Shown: positions 1-12,181, counted from the first letter of the stretch. The stretch: 64,000 bases of DNA from Topomyia yanbarensis (GCF_030247195.1 NC_080670.1:33776497-33840496), one strand, 5' to 3'. Numbers and translations are program-made. Notes: generated from the letters alone by a model not told the origin.

Positions 1-1870
1 AAATGCACTTTTTTCACACACCACTGCAAAACCACTCGCGAAAATTTAATCGTTTACTAACAAAACTTGAAATTTTCTGCCAATGTACAGATGACCAAAG
101 GAAAATGTTCGGAAACTCTCATTTGTGCGTTTGAATTTTCACTTCAGATTTCAGTTTTTCCTAATGTAAACAAGTGAGTCGGTGCCTAGCAACGTGGCTT
201 CCACATATCTTCACCTTAATGGAAATGAGTTTCGTTCTCGCGAAACAGCAGCGGTGCGGTGGTATGAGCGAACTCGAAATATGTTTCAGGTTAAAATCCA
301 GCCTGGTTTTCAGTTCAGTGGCGCATAACCTAGGTTCGAAACTTCAAACAAAAAGGTTGACAGCAGTTAGGTCGGAAACTGAGTTAGTTTATGCTTCAAG
401 CGAAAACGACATAAAGCGTGCGATGATGACGGCGCTGATTTTGCGTCCAACGATGGATTGGCAAATGTTACAATTTGTTATGGAGCTTCCGAATTTGTTT
501 TCGTTGTGGCAGATGTTTTTGTTTTGGGTATCATCGCTTAGGATTTTCCGTAGAAGGCAGATTGTTTACATTATTCACACGTCAGTGACTTTTAAATATT
601 ATTTAATGGAAAAGTATGCAGTATGAGGAGAGTTTCGGATTCGCTCTTTAGGCTTGTAAGATTTTTAAGCATTCCCTACGTATGAAAAATATTAATTAAA
701 CTAATTTTCTCATTTGAGACAACTATATGTTAAAATTTAAAAATATAGTTGGTGTACATTGTGAAAAATAAACTTCCGTTTGTTCCTCTTACTAACTAGA
801 AGCAGGAACACAATAAATTGATCAATTTTTGACTAAAATATAACATTGGTCACTGCATGCAATTAATGCCCACCATTGGCACGTCTGTTTTTCTTGTCTG
901 TGACCCATCTTACCTGGCTGATCTGCTTGAGTTGGATACAGACAGATCGATCGGAGCCCGCGCCCAAGGGTCCTGATCATTATTCATTATGCAAATATAC
1001 CATCAACTCATCGCCACTCCGATGCGATCGCAGTGCGGACAACACAGCATCCGCGCACTTGAAACGGTCTCCTACGATGTTTATAAGTTGTACTGATTCA
1101 ATAAATTAAAGTAATGAGCTTTAATTTCAAGACATATATGATAACTTAATTATGCGTGCGGTTTTGTATAATATAGCCGCCACCCCCTCACTGGTAGTGT
1201 GTTATACATATGCTCCTCCCTCTTCGCAACCGCCGAGACCGGTTCAAGTGCTGATCATCGGTGTAACTAAACCTGTGCCTATTTTAAGCGGTAAAATATT
1301 GATTTCAAGTTGTGGTCTAGTCAACGCAGATCGCTCGAGTCCGTCTCTATGAATATGCGTTGGGTAGTCGAGCTATTAAATATTTTTGTACTGCTGCGGT
1401 TGACGGTAACATGTCGTAAGCTTCCGTCATTGAGATAGCTGTTTACGACCGTAAGACCGGTAGTTGTGACAGAATGGCGGTTTCGCTGAATATTATCACA
1501 GAACCATTTGGCATGTGGCATGTGGATTTCAAATGTTAGTCGGTTGTTGTGACAAGTTAGTTTTCTTGATGAGTTGCGCTTAACCTTCCTAAGACACATA
1601 TTTTCTATGAACAAAACTGTTATTTAATGACGGAAAGAGGCATTTGGTTATAAAAGGGCCCTAGGAAAAACCGTCTTATCTCAGTAGGCCACGGGTCGTG
1701 TAACCATGAGAAGCATATCTCGGCCATTTTTAACTGTCTTAGTTTTTGCTTTCCTATATATGTTACCATCCACGGAAGCGACAATCGACTTGATGTTTGC
1801 ATTTAGAGTAAGTAGCAAATTGAGTATATTGATGTTGGTTTGAGCAGTTCTGAAATGAACTCAAAACAAA
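1..1870. other. Intergenic or intronic sequence, no gene recognised
   Basis: I see no supported gene here. The longest open frame (174-626, 150 codons, opening with GTG) has no recognisable motif and may be chance. Around 990-1000 there is an octamer-like POU site (ATGCAAAT) inside a more GC-balanced block (about 940-1070), which could be regulatory, but nothing in the sequence proves it. Confidence 0.3.
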
Positions 1871-1947
1871 CTGGATGGGATCGCATAGTTGTCCCGTTTT
1901 CTATGGGATTTCCTATCTTTATGGGACTGATATGTGATTATGGGCAG
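1871..1947 (-). repeat. 77-bp hairpin MITE, copy 1
   Basis: A palindrome running from CTGGATGGGATCGCATA to a matching inverted end (ATATGTGATTATGGGCAG). Its reverse complement matches 46979-47055 over its whole length and both copies are exactly 77 bp, so it is a dispersed miniature element rather than a local hairpin. No clear target duplication is left at this copy, which looks older than the one at 47 kb. Confidence 0.75.
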
Positions 1948-2883
1948 TTCACAACCTGAGAGAATCAAAATATACGAAAACTGAAACCAGATGAACGAGA
2001 TTTAAAACCAATATTTTCCGATTGGACTTAACCTTCCGGAAGTCGCGCTAGTGCACTGAGTGCACGCTGCTCTGAAAATCTAGTGAAATCGTCTTAGCGC
2101 ACCATCGGCTGCTTGTTTGGTGGGCCATTTGCGCGACTTTCGGAGGAATAAAGGAGGATCTTGATCGCTGCAACTGAAAGAGCCACCCGCATACCTTGTT
2201 ACTTTCCAAGGATCCAAAGTATCGACGATCTTTCTGTAGAAAAAATGTCTAAGGAGCCTCTATAACTAATCGCCAGGAAGAGCGAAGTAGGGCAGTCAAA
2301 GGTCCGAGATCGTTTACGACGAGTAGATCATCCGACAAAAAATCGCCAATCGCTAGGGTTATTCCGACATAGGAGCCTAGTTCACCTTTCTAGCTGCCGG
2401 TGTAACTAGCAGGAGTACGTATCCCCAGCCAGTCGTCAGAAAGCGTCACCTTTCCACCCAATGTTAGCAGCAGCATACAACAAAGGGGATAGGAGAAATA
2501 ATTGGTAGTTTTGAAAGATTTATTTATTTGTTTCTTTATATACGTAAATCGAACATTCTGGTACCTAGGTTATCAAGGGTCTGCCGTGAATGTAAATAGG
2601 GAGTAGTGGGCAAACCTCTACATAAAATGCAATGTTATTATTGTTAATTAGGTGGTGTCTGGTCTAAAGCTAAATAAAGAGCAACAATTATATATAAAAA
2701 ATTACAATTTCTTTGTGTCTACGGGCCACAATGTAAGAAGTCAGTGTTCATAGGATCATAGTACAAACATAACATTAGGAGTATGTTGGTTATTGAATTT
2801 TCTGATGCAGATTTTTGTTGAGTTAATATCTCCGTCACCGTAATTAAAGATCTGTATTATCCTAATTGAATCACTTTTTTCAG
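1948..2883. other. No gene recognised; upstream of a candidate terminal exon
   Basis: About 2040-2500 is GC-balanced compared with its surroundings but has no long frame on either strand. The last 20 bases are a T-rich splice-acceptor tract. Nothing else is recognised. Confidence 0.3.
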
Positions 2884-3165
2884 ATTGCATGGGACATCTT
2901 CTCGAGTTTGATGGGTGAAATCAGTATTGGTAACATGAATAATCCACCCCCAGAACATGCCATGCAAAGCACACCTAAGCTTATTTCGGAAATAGAAAGT
3001 CTTACGATGCGACAGATGAAAGCCATCCACACAGGTTCGGATTTTTCCGCAGTACTAGGCTTATGGTTAAAGATGAAGGATGTTTCAAGGACTGGCACTC
3101 GCAGTGATAGCTCCACTGTTTTGTCAAAAACGAGTAACGACAATTCATCTCACGAAACTATCTGA
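2884..3165 (+). CDS. Candidate 3'-terminal coding exon, protein unrecognised
   Basis: A pyrimidine-rich acceptor (TTTTTTCAG at 2875-2883) is followed by a frame open from its first base for 93 codons, starting IAWDIFSSLMGE and ending SSHETI before TGA. A canonical AATAAA lies 12 bases beyond the stop. The composition looks protein-like: acidic and serine-rich, with a helical stretch LISEIESLTMRQMKAI. I do not recognise the family, and no upstream exon is identifiable inside the window. It could be the last exon of a gene starting to the left, or an alternative last exon. Chance remains possible because the exon is short. Confidence 0.4.
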   Translation: MAWDIFSSLMGEISIGNMNNPPPEHAMQSTPKLISEIESLTMRQMKAIHTGSDFSAVLGLWLKMKDVSRTGTRSDSSTVLSKTSNDNSSHETI

Positions 3166-3176
3166 CTTATAGGATT

Positions 3177-3182
3177 AATAAA
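3177..3182 (+). terminator. Polyadenylation signal AATAAA
   Basis: A canonical hexamer 12 bases after the stop of the candidate exon at 2884-3165. It supports that exon as a real 3' end, although the hexamer is common in AT-rich DNA. Confidence 0.35.
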
Positions 3183-3378
3183 ACACGTAGTATAATTAGA
3201 CGTTAAAAAGTTGACTATGGCATTCTACATGACATCTTTTCTGTAATAATTACTTTAACTCTGATGTCTGTACGTATTGTGAAACTTCCATTGTGTGTGT
3301 GATCTCTTTCTAGAGGCACTAGTACGATCTCTGTCACCGATGCGATAATCATGTGTTCTTCCTGGGACGTCATTATAG

Positions 3379-3450
3379 CCCAGCGATAGCATAAGGGCTG
3401 GGCATTGGGCCGGAGTCCCAAGTGTTGCAGGTTCTATTCCTGCCTCTGGG
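3379..3450 (+). repeat. tRNA-like sequence, probable SINE head
   Basis: There is an A-box-like TAGCATAAGGG and a B-box-like GGTTCTATTCC about 30 bases apart. A T-arm (GCAGG/CCTGC) closes a 7-base loop, and the acceptor ends CCCAGCG/CTCTGGG pair at six of seven positions. The anticodon arm does not fold convincingly. A tRNA-derived SINE head or tRNA pseudogene is more likely than a working tRNA gene. Confidence 0.3.
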
Positions 3451-4596
3451 GATATTTAACTCACGTTTAACTCACCATTTCGATCTGTTTTCTTGCTTGG
3501 ATACCACCATAAATATAAATAATGTATTGGCACTTATGTCAAAAAAAAACCCAATAAAATGAATTGTTTGATCTAGCTAATTAATTTGTGACACCTTTTT
3601 ACGCGGCATTATTTTAACACCCGTTAAAGTTCTTATACCAATACGTTTCATCCTCATCTCGGTTCGATATTTCTCATATAACTCAACTTGTTCAAACAAA
3701 ATTATGTGAGAATAACCGCTCCGGAATTCCTTACAACATCGTTAGCGATAACGTGATAATGAAGAATTTAACGCCTTACTGGGTGATAATTACAGGCATA
3801 AATGCATTTACTCCACATGGTACAACGTCATGATCAGGGTGGGGGGGACCCGTTCAATTGCAATCCGTTCGAATAGGTAGTCGGCAGAGGTCTTCCTGCG
3901 GCCAGCAAATTTAGCGTCGGAAAAAGCTAACACAAATGCGGCATTCCCGCGAGACGCCGATTTCACACGCCTCCAGTTTCCCATATAAGTGCTAAACAGG
4001 TCGATTAATAGAGTACATCGGGGTAGGTGGATTTGCTACCAAGCGTTTGCGATAGAGCATTTGCACAACGTAGAAAAAAGTAGAATTGATCATCTAAACA
4101 ATAAATATTCGTTAGTGTTGCATTTCCTAAGATTTCAAATGTCCAAGCCAAACGTTGATCGAGATGGCCTTTTCGAGTCAGAAAAGTCGCTTCATTTTTA
4201 GAGTAAACTTATTTCATCACTCCCCTCACGTTACCATGCTCACTATTTTACAATGTGTGATTGTGACGACAAGCTATTGACTCTAAAGCAGACAGGTTGA
4301 CTGCGATCGTTTCCATCACGATTGTTTGACAGAACAACTTAGCTGCGAGTTGTTCTATCGTTGATGACAATCCTTCAATATCGAGCAGAGGATAGCTCTG
4401 GTGCATGATACCAGATGGGTAAGGTAATGATAGTCGCCAACATATATTTGCTTTTCCCATATATGTAATGTGGGTATACTATCCGATCAGGACGCCATCG
4501 AACCCAACTGGTTTTCTAATGTGATTTCATTTCAAATTTAAATTTAAATGTACCTAGCTTGGCAGATACATTTTACGCTTCTTTTTTTCTTCTTAG

Positions 4597-4764
4597 GCAC
4601 ACCAGGTTGCAGAGATAGAGCGTAATTTTTCTCCTGCCTCACAGCTGGAGGCGATGGAAAGCGATTTGCAGCCGGTTCGTGCTAACATGCCACTAATCAG
4701 TGATCAAGTGTGGTCTTTTGCGGAGTTGTTGAAACGGTTGCTAATATATAGCAGCCTTCGATAA
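4597..4764 (+). CDS. Candidate 3'-terminal coding exon, protein unrecognised
   Basis: A strong acceptor (TTTTTTTCTTCTTAG ending at 4596) opens a frame of 55 codons beginning AHQVAEIERNFSPASQLEAM and ending LLIYSSLR before TAA. The peptide is helical, acidic and protein-like. No AATAAA follows within 100 bases. It lies 1.4 kb after the candidate exon at 2884 and on the same strand, so the two could be alternative last exons of one gene. I do not recognise the protein. Confidence 0.35.
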   Translation, partial: AHQVAEIERNFSPASQLEAMESDLQPVRANMPLISDQVWSFAELLKRLLIYSSLR

Positions 4765-6458
4765 ACGGACAAAACTGTGATTTATAAAGATTGAAAATTA
4801 TACAACCCTATTGAATGATATTCGAGCAATGTTTTTTTTAATGTGAGAATTAGTAAGCTGATAGCTTGTTTGCGAAAATTCGAAGTTTTGTTTGTGTTGG
4901 TATATTCTTCCATTCTCTGGACGCCTTATTGATCAGTTTCTTTTCGGTTACATTCCTTGTTTTGACGTGAGTCTTTGTTGCCACGAACTTGTTCGGATAG
5001 ATTCCCTGCTTTTGGCTCGCTCAAATTTTTTCCACAACCTCATCCTAATCTGTTGGAGATTCAATCGATGAAAAATACTTTAATTTAATCGTCAAGCTTT
5101 CTTCGTAGAGTTTCTATTTCGTGGATTTAAGATAAAGATATGTGACGATAGCATTAATGACGGTTCTAACTCGTTCAGTAGTATCCAGTTGTCCAACTCA
5201 TGCGAAATACTGTCGCATCTAACACTTCTTCCTAGCCATACCGTGCAAGTGTTGTGCGATCCAATTGATATGTGATCTGTCGCAAATTTTGTGAAAGGCA
5301 TTTACATTACTGCTGTTTATGAGTGAAGGCCCATTTCTGCCACAGTGCCATGCTACCCTTTTGAAATCAGGTGAAGGTTATAGTCATATTTCCAGTCTAT
5401 GTTATCAAAAATTATATTGACTGTTATAGTACAAATTACGCGAGTTGTGAGGTTGCAAGTAAGACATGCTTCAACCGCTCTATTCGCAAGTATAACACGG
5501 AGAGAATATACTCGTAAATTGCTAAGAATTAGTTTAGTATAGACAATTTTCGAAAAATATACGAATTTTTGTACATATGACCACTCATTCGTAGTCTATT
5601 GAAACGCTTTTATGTTTATTTTTATTGCTTATTACGAATCGGTTTTATTATAATACGAAAGGTGTTCGTATTAGAAAACCTTATAGAATTAGAATTATAC
5701 GAAAGGTTTTCTAATACGTGATATGAACAATGATAATAAAAACAATTTCAAAAGAGCTTCAATAAAGGTAGAATATGGTGCCCTTGATGATGTGCATCAG
5801 ATAATTGTTGATCATCACGACGGTCAAATAAATCGTTGGTTTTGTCAAAATAAGTTTGAGTTCCTCTTTCTTGCGGGCATAAAGCTCGTTCCATATTCTG
5901 CCGGAGAAATTTCAATATGTCAACTAGTGATAAAGTTCTTGGGCCTCGGATGAGCCATCGTTTTTGTTATTGCGTCCCGGGGCTCACTGCCCTTTTGCTC
6001 TGAAGACGATGGATTTTTTCATCTTTTCTCGACGACGTGTGAGGTGTGAGAGTCGCATTAAACAGTTTTTTGCACCACAACGAGATGGGTGTCATTACCT
6101 CGAACCTGATAAATTTGCATACAGAGGCTGCTGGACATAAGTTACTTATAAAGCAGTATCTTGTGAATTCCCATTGCACTAAATGCACACTTCCATTCTC
6201 TTCTACTTACAAATGTAATAAACAAGCCGCCATCCAACCGGAGGAATCATTTCTGTCGAATTGAATCGAATTGATCACAGAATTTATTTTGTGTTTACCT
6301 TTTTACTTCGAACAATCGATTTTTTCATCCGTGCATTAGAATATCGATAGGCAAAAACGATTGTTTTCGATGGCTCTTTATGTGAAGTAGTGTCATTACT
6401 GAGCAGTAATCTCACTTTTAATGATCGTGTAAGAGGGAGTAATGACTGAATTTCTATA
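4765..6458. other. No gene recognised; one perfect 16-bp-arm hairpin
   Basis: Most of this AT-rich stretch shows nothing. A hairpin with arms 5667-5682 and 5703-5718 (CGTATTAGAAAACCTT and its exact complement, 20-base loop) sits in a patch of repeated TACGAAAGG words. It may be the remains of a small palindromic element. Confidence 0.4.
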
Positions 6459-6476
6459 CAATTCCATTCATGTCAT

Positions 6477-7029
6477 TACTTAAACGGCGCCGGTGGTTGA
6501 GTGGTAAGCGTGACCACCACTAATTCCAGTTGGCCTGGGTTCAATTCCAGCCGAGGTCGTTGAGATTTTTCTGAGGTGAAAAAATCTGTGGTCACGTCTC
6601 TCTTCGGGAGGGAAGTAAAGCCGTTGGTCCCCGGTCCATGAAATTGGTGAATCGATATCCAATCTAGGTAGAGGAATCACCTCTCTGACGTCGGTAAAGA
6701 AGAGGTAGATCCAACTTCTATACTCTTACTAACAAAAATATCCTCCTCCCGTGATACTTGTGGAGTGCGCAGTAGTATATACGGCCTCCAGTAAAAGCAA
6801 GTATCGGACTAACCATTCCTTCCCTTTCCTTCCGCGATCTACGTTCGGGTCTGGCCGGCGCCGGTATTGATCCAAAAAAACACTTTAGGATTACCAGGAG
6901 TTGCACATTGAAAGATTTGTCGCTACTCCCAAGCATAATTATGTACTGATTCCCTGTGCAACTTCAGCTAGTCCCAATCGATAACGGAGTAAGCAGCCAG
7001 GGGTGGTCGCACAAGCTCAAGATCAAGCT
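6477..7029 (+). mobile_element. tRNA-derived SINE with 18-bp target-site duplication
   Basis: The element starts with a tRNA-like head with an A box (TGGTTGAGTGG near 6494) and a B box (GGGTTCAATTCC near 6537). A tRNA-unrelated body follows, ending in a short AAGCTCAAGATCAAGCTC-type tail instead of poly(A). It is flanked by a perfect 18-bp direct repeat, CAATTCCATTCATGTCAT, at 6459-6476 and 7030-7047, which is the signature of LINE-mediated insertion. About 550 bp is long for an insect SINE, so the body may be composite. The intact duplication suggests a relatively recent insertion. Confidence 0.85.
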
Positions 7030-7047
7030 CAATTCCATTCATGTCAT

Positions 7048-9102
7048 AGTTATGACACTTTTATTGTGCATGTAAGGGCGTTGACTAAAATAACGAAATA
7101 TATCGTTTTGACCAACGAAATCGTTCGTACTATACACAAACGTTAATTAAAACAACGAAACATTTCGCTTCATTCAAAAAAAAAAAATTTGGTTATCAAC
7201 GATAACATTCGTACTATGTACACTAATTATGTAAAATTCACGAATACGAAATCTACTATTTACAATGCACGAAATACTTCGCTGTAGAAAACGACGAATG
7301 AACTCGTGCGTTACCTGATCAGTTTCATTCTATTTACAAATTTATAGTTTCAGTGCATGGGAAAAAATATAATATAAATAAGTACATCAAATGCTGTAAC
7401 TTGTGAACCAGCACTCGGAAAAGTGCACCTTATACCCTTTTCTAAAAGGAAACAACCTTAGTATTTTAATGAATATAAGTACGGGAATTGGGACTTTGGG
7501 ACATTTATTTATTTATTTCCTCTTCAGCATATACCGCACAGATTACTCTTAATACTCCAAATTTTGTCCCCAAAATCACCTATTTTTAATATCTTTTCTG
7601 TTCTGTACTGCAAATCATACACATTTCGCAATTTTTCTAATGCGACAAAATCTCGGCAGTCGAATGGAACCTTTGCGACCTTTGTGCGAATACGAGAAGC
7701 TGAGGTTCTAGGGAATTTTGTCATTCGTATTAAATTGTATGATTTTCCGGTGCAAGTGATCCCCATCGTGTCATCAGAACTGACATATCAAAACCTCAAG
7801 CCACACATTTCTCACATATCGCAGCAAACCATACCCAGTGGTCGCTGACTTGGTGAGGATGATACTACAGCTGATGGGGCACGGTAACAGCCTCTATGCA
7901 GCAGCGTAGCCGCATGCTCCGCTGACACGAATGTAAGCACTATATGCAAGCAACAGCACCGGTGGGAGGGAGGTATAGGTGCCTACTTACGAGCGACGAA
8001 GGACGACTACGAGAAAGAAATTCCAGTTTATCGTCCTTTTATACCTACACTAGTAGGTTTCAGGTACGTGCGACGACGTCCCGTCGCACAACTGCATGCA
8101 TCCCGCGACGCGGTCGCGGTACATCGTCGTCTCTTTCAACGGCATCTTATTTCGCGTGTTTAGCAACATGTCAATGTCAACCGACCGAAACCGACATGCC
8201 GCTGCTGCTGGATCATGGTTTCTCGGCTCAGGTCCATTCGATCAGGTGACGAAACTTTCGACGATTGCGGATTGATGACTTAAAATCAAAAGACGATCTT
8301 TTGGGTGGAAGTGTGATAATTTCACGGTGAAATCTCGAGAACTACGTATAAATGCCGCAGGAATTGTTTACCGCTTATTTACTACCCATATGCAATTTGA
8401 TTTTTACGCCGAAAAAACAAACCTAAACACAAACGACGAGTTTATGCGCAAAACATCTAGATAACAGAAAGGAAAGAGCAAGCCAGTAAGAGCAACGGAA
8501 CGGATGCGGACGAAGATTGAAACTGCATTTTAGAATTTATAATGACTTATTTGCAGGTTTCGTGAGTCTGTAGGATCGACTGGTCAGGCGCGCACCTTAT
8601 ACCTACTCTAAAATCGGGCTATTCACCTCGTTTTTGCATCCTGCTCTGGCATTCGCGGGAGGCATTTTTCGGATGCTACTGATTGGTATCGTCCGAGATT
8701 TCTGTTTAATTTTCTTCTTGTTTTGCACATAAATTCGTATGCATTCGACTTCTTCTCAAATTTAATGTTGATCGTTTATAGTTTCGAGTTTATATTCTCG
8801 CTTTTGTTGGGGTCGTTTATTTTCCTTGTTGTTCTTTGCCGACTCTGTATCATTATTGGCCTATCACACAGCAAGCGCGGACCTCCAGGATAACAACACG
8901 GAAAAATACGGGTTGCGTATACTGTATGTGCCTTAAAAAAACAAATTGTTTCCCAGGTTAGGTGCAGTCAACATGTGTTTCGAATTTGCAAATCATGTTC
9001 GTTCTAAAATCTAACAAAACAGCTATTACCTATAAATTGTATAATCCGGTAGATAAACCTGCCTTATCACAATGTCGTTACCAATTCCTATTGTTTGTAA
9101 TT
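7048..9102. other. No gene recognised; GC-rich block at about 7940-8270
   Basis: 7080-7300 is a low-complexity patch of ACGAAAT-like words. 7940-8270 is clearly more GC- and CpG-rich than its neighbours and holds small palindromes (TGCGACG/CGTCGCA). It could be a promoter or enhancer, but no exon can be assigned to it. Confidence 0.3.
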
Positions 9103-9266
9103 GAGTTCTTCAAGATGACGAAATGGATTAACTCATGATGAATAAAGTTCATGTTTGACATTTCTCGGTGGTTTGTTTACTTCGTCAGTTTCGTGAGTTC
9201 GAGTGCAGTGGATGTTCATCTGCTGCATTCGAACACACGATTGTGGTGGTTGGTGTAAAACCTAAT
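9103..9266 (+). repeat. Fragment of palindromic MITE family (second copy at 16.2 kb)
   Basis: Aligned by eye, GAGTTCTTCAAGATGACG through TTCTCGGTGGTTTGTTTAC to GGTTGGTGTAAAACCTAAT matches the left and central part of 16187-16522. Its left terminal arm is missing, so this is a truncated copy. Confidence 0.65.
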
Positions 9267-10323
9267 AACACTGCACTGTTGTTGATTTCTAGAGCTATAG
9301 TTTATTTGTACTCCCTCACTCATACAAAACATCAACATTTACGGAAGAAGTAAACTCGCGTGATTTCAGCTCTTTATAGCCAGGCCCCTGCCATACGACC
9401 ATTTTATCCTAGCCAATATCTGCCTATGTTAAAATCAAAACAACCCAATGCTTGGGCGACATGGGCCTAGAAGCGGTTAGAACCATCATATGTTGACTAC
9501 TGTCAAAGTCTGTATATCTCCAAAACTGTTGACACCCCCTGTTTATAGCGCATACGGTAGTGCATGTGTGCACTGGGCAAACCCAATACCATGTTATTAC
9601 GGTCTTTTGATACCTTTTCGTTTTCTAATTTGAAGTGGATGCATAACGATGGATTAGATGATAAAGGGGGGAAATATGAGTAGGGTATGCTAAAGTTGAC
9701 ATGCTTTGAAAAAATAATAGACAGTTTTATTTTTAATTATAGTGATTTAGTTACCATTGACAGAATACTATCTTATATGTCCAGCATTCAGTGTAATCGT
9801 GAGTTTTACAACCCGATTTATACGGTCGTAGGAATGGAAGTTTTTGGTTCACATCTGCATATTTAGCGACCGTTTTTCCTCTGCTAATCGCTGAAGATGC
9901 ATTTTATACCTACCTACATCAAACGAACCCGACGAATTTTTATTAAAAACCATTATTAGCGTGTTCAGCTACCAAATATACTCTCCTTCCGTAGTCAAGA
10001 AATGCTCCAATTGAATCAATGCCGTGATGCGTTACTTTTTTACTCAAATAATTATACCGTGGGATCCTTTTACCAGCATCCGCACATTGAAATCACTCAG
10101 AATAAAAGGTGGCCAAAACTTTTGAAAAGTCCGTAAAACAAATTGACTAAATTGAAACTGAAGAAGTGGTCACAAAGAGTGAGGAAACCAAAATAAATTT
10201 TGGTTGGCCGCTCGATGAAATCTAGTTAAGCGAGAAGTCCCCTTTCAATGCAACTATGTGTGGAGGTTATGTTTAGACTCACTGTGTCCCGGTTCCGGAG
10301 TGAATGACCACCTAAGCACCAAT
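9267..10323. other. No gene recognised
   Basis: AT-rich sequence without convincing exons, repeats or sites. Confidence 0.3.
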
Positions 10324-10473
10324 CTAACAAGGTTCAAGGTCTGTCGAGTGTTTCCAATTCGGATAATCTTCATCGCCAAGACGGCTATCGTCCGAGTATG
10401 CGTTTCGTGCCAAATTGGCAGATGGGGAAGGCACTGGCAAAAGCGCCAGCAACGTGAGTACTGTTCTCATCAT
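10324..10473 (-). CDS. Possible small secreted peptide ORF
   Basis: A 49-residue minus-strand frame starts with two methionines, then a signal-peptide-like segment (MRTVLTLLALLPVPSPSA), then a hydrophilic acidic tail ending STDLEPC. The layout of basic n-region, leucine-rich core and small residues is what a secreted precursor shows. There is no dibasic cleavage or amidation site, and I recognise no family. The same DNA is also open on the + strand (10258-10497), so the frame may be chance. Confidence 0.18.
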   Translation of the reverse strand: MMRTVLTLLALLPVPSPSANLARNAYSDDSRLGDEDYPNWKHSTDLEPC

Positions 10474-10917
10474 TCCACCAGATGGCGTCGATTGTAATGT
10501 ATAGACCAAAACGAAATGGTATGTTTTTTTAAGATATTCAGAGTGGTCGAACTAGTTGCAATCTTAGTTGCAACTGATTGCGGGTGCAACTTTTCAAAGT
10601 CGTTGATGTTTTTTTACACTTGTTTTGTTTTTGCTTTTTGCTGCCTTAGAAATGCCTAAAAATTAGAAACACGACCGCGACTTGTGGCGCGACAGATCTT
10701 ATTTGTTAAGCGCTATCGTGACCTTTATCTATGAGTTTTCCAATTTCAAAGCTGCATTTAAAATTATCATTGCCGTCATCATAAAAATCGTTCAGCATCA
10801 TCCTGGATTTAATTCTGTAAATGAAGTGGCCTACGAATTTCATCCCAGTCTACAAACCCGAAGAATAAACATGGAACAGCTTTGAAACCTCTATTGAATA
10901 CTTTACGCTGACGTCTC

Positions 10918-11085
10918 AAATGAACTCGAGTATTCATTTTTGACAGTTCGCTTGTTTTGTTTACATGGACTTTGAAAAATTCTTTGCGATTTTCTTCAAG
11001 CGAATCTAGTCGTCTACAAAATGTCCATGTAAACAATACAAGTGAACAACCAAGAAAAGTGAGGTTAAGGTTCAAGTTACCTTTT
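10918..11085. repeat. Inverted repeat, MITE family shared with 47.4-47.64 kb
   Basis: Arms GTTCGCTTGTTTTGTTTACATGGAC (10946-10970) and its near-complement (11024-11048) flank a loop containing CGAATCTAGTCGTCTACAAAA. The words GAACTCGAGTATTCATT, CGAATCTAGTCGTCTAC and CAAGAAAAGT also occur, in the same order, at 47400-47640. This marks a dispersed family. Confidence 0.6.
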
Positions 11086-11108
11086 CTGAGCATGTGTTAG
11101 ATTTGAAT

Positions 11109-11542
11109 GCTGGGTAGTATGGGTAGGAAAAATTGTGTTCAGCTTTGCCAGCGGATTATCCATTTAAATCTTTTCAAAACTCTAACAGAAGAATATCAGC
11201 CGATTTATTAGATCACAACGATTCAAATCATACAAAATAGCTGCTGGAAAAACTATCGGTTTCGCTAAATGGTGCTTTTGAAAAAGTGGCTGTGATTTTT
11301 TGTCACACTACCACACCGTACTGGGGTACGCAACACAACTGCGCAATGAAAAAAACCACAGTCACTTTTTCAAAAGCACCATTCAGCTAAGCCGATAGTT
11401 TTTCCAGCAGGTATTTTGCATGAATTGAATCGTGATGCTCTAATAAATCGACTGATATTCTTCTTTTAGAGTTTTGGAAAGGTTTAAATGGATAATTTGG
11501 TGGCAAAGCTGAACACAATTTTTCTTACGCACACTACCAAGC
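11109..11542. repeat. Large palindromic MITE, arms about 200 bp
   Basis: Left arm TGGGTAGTATGGGTAGGAAAA, then AATTGTGTTCAGCTTTGCCA, and so on, is mirrored by the right arm ending GGCAAAGCTGAACACAATT, then TTTCTTACGCACACTACCAA. The arms pair almost throughout: 11130-11300 against 11345-11530, including CTTTTGAAAAAGTGGCTGTG and its complement. Only about 45 bases in the centre are unpaired. Weaker pairing (CAAGTTACC/GGTAACTTG) continues just outside the ends. A foldback MITE of this shape would be a strong hairpin source if transcribed. Confidence 0.8.
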
Positions 11543-11724
11543 CTTGAGGTAACTTGAGCCCTAACTGTGTCTGTAAAAAACCTAATAGATAACTTTCTTC
11601 TCTAATATGTAGGGGACGGTGGGGAGTTGTGAACACCGTCAATATCCGCTCAGCTATTAATTATAAAATGTGGTAACTACTGTAAAATGTTTCTTTTGTC
11701 ATTACGCCATTAACAAATGTTGCA

Positions 11725-11985
<261 letters not shown>

Positions 11986-12016
11986 GATAAACACTAGCGC
12001 CCTCATAACAACTTAT

Positions 12017-12181
12017 CCCAACTATCCGTCAAATCCATTCCGGAACCGGTTTGAAACCCTGAATGGATTCAGTATGGAATCTTGCTCAAAGAAAACAACC
12101 GATTCCGACTCTATCGGTTGATGCATTTGAGCTGGAATTCATGCTGGAAGTCCGAACCGGTTCCGGACTAGTTTGACTGGG
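12017..12181. repeat. 165-bp MITE with CCCA-headed inverted ends
   Basis: It starts CCCAACTATCCGTCAAAT and ends GACTAGTTTGACTGGG. The interior contains GGAACCGGTTTGAAACC against CGAACCGGTTCCGGACT and a central pair ACAACCGATTCC/CTATCGGTTG. It resembles the other CCCAG-headed elements in this window, but no TSD is visible (AT left, TG right). Confidence 0.5.

Noticed and set aside
174..626. 150-codon frame near the left edge
   Set aside because: Starts with GTG, has no recognisable domain and no flanking gene signals; a frame of this length can occur by chance in 64 kb.
3379..3450. Functional tRNA gene
   Set aside because: A and B boxes and acceptor pairing exist, but the anticodon arm does not fold; a SINE head is more likely.
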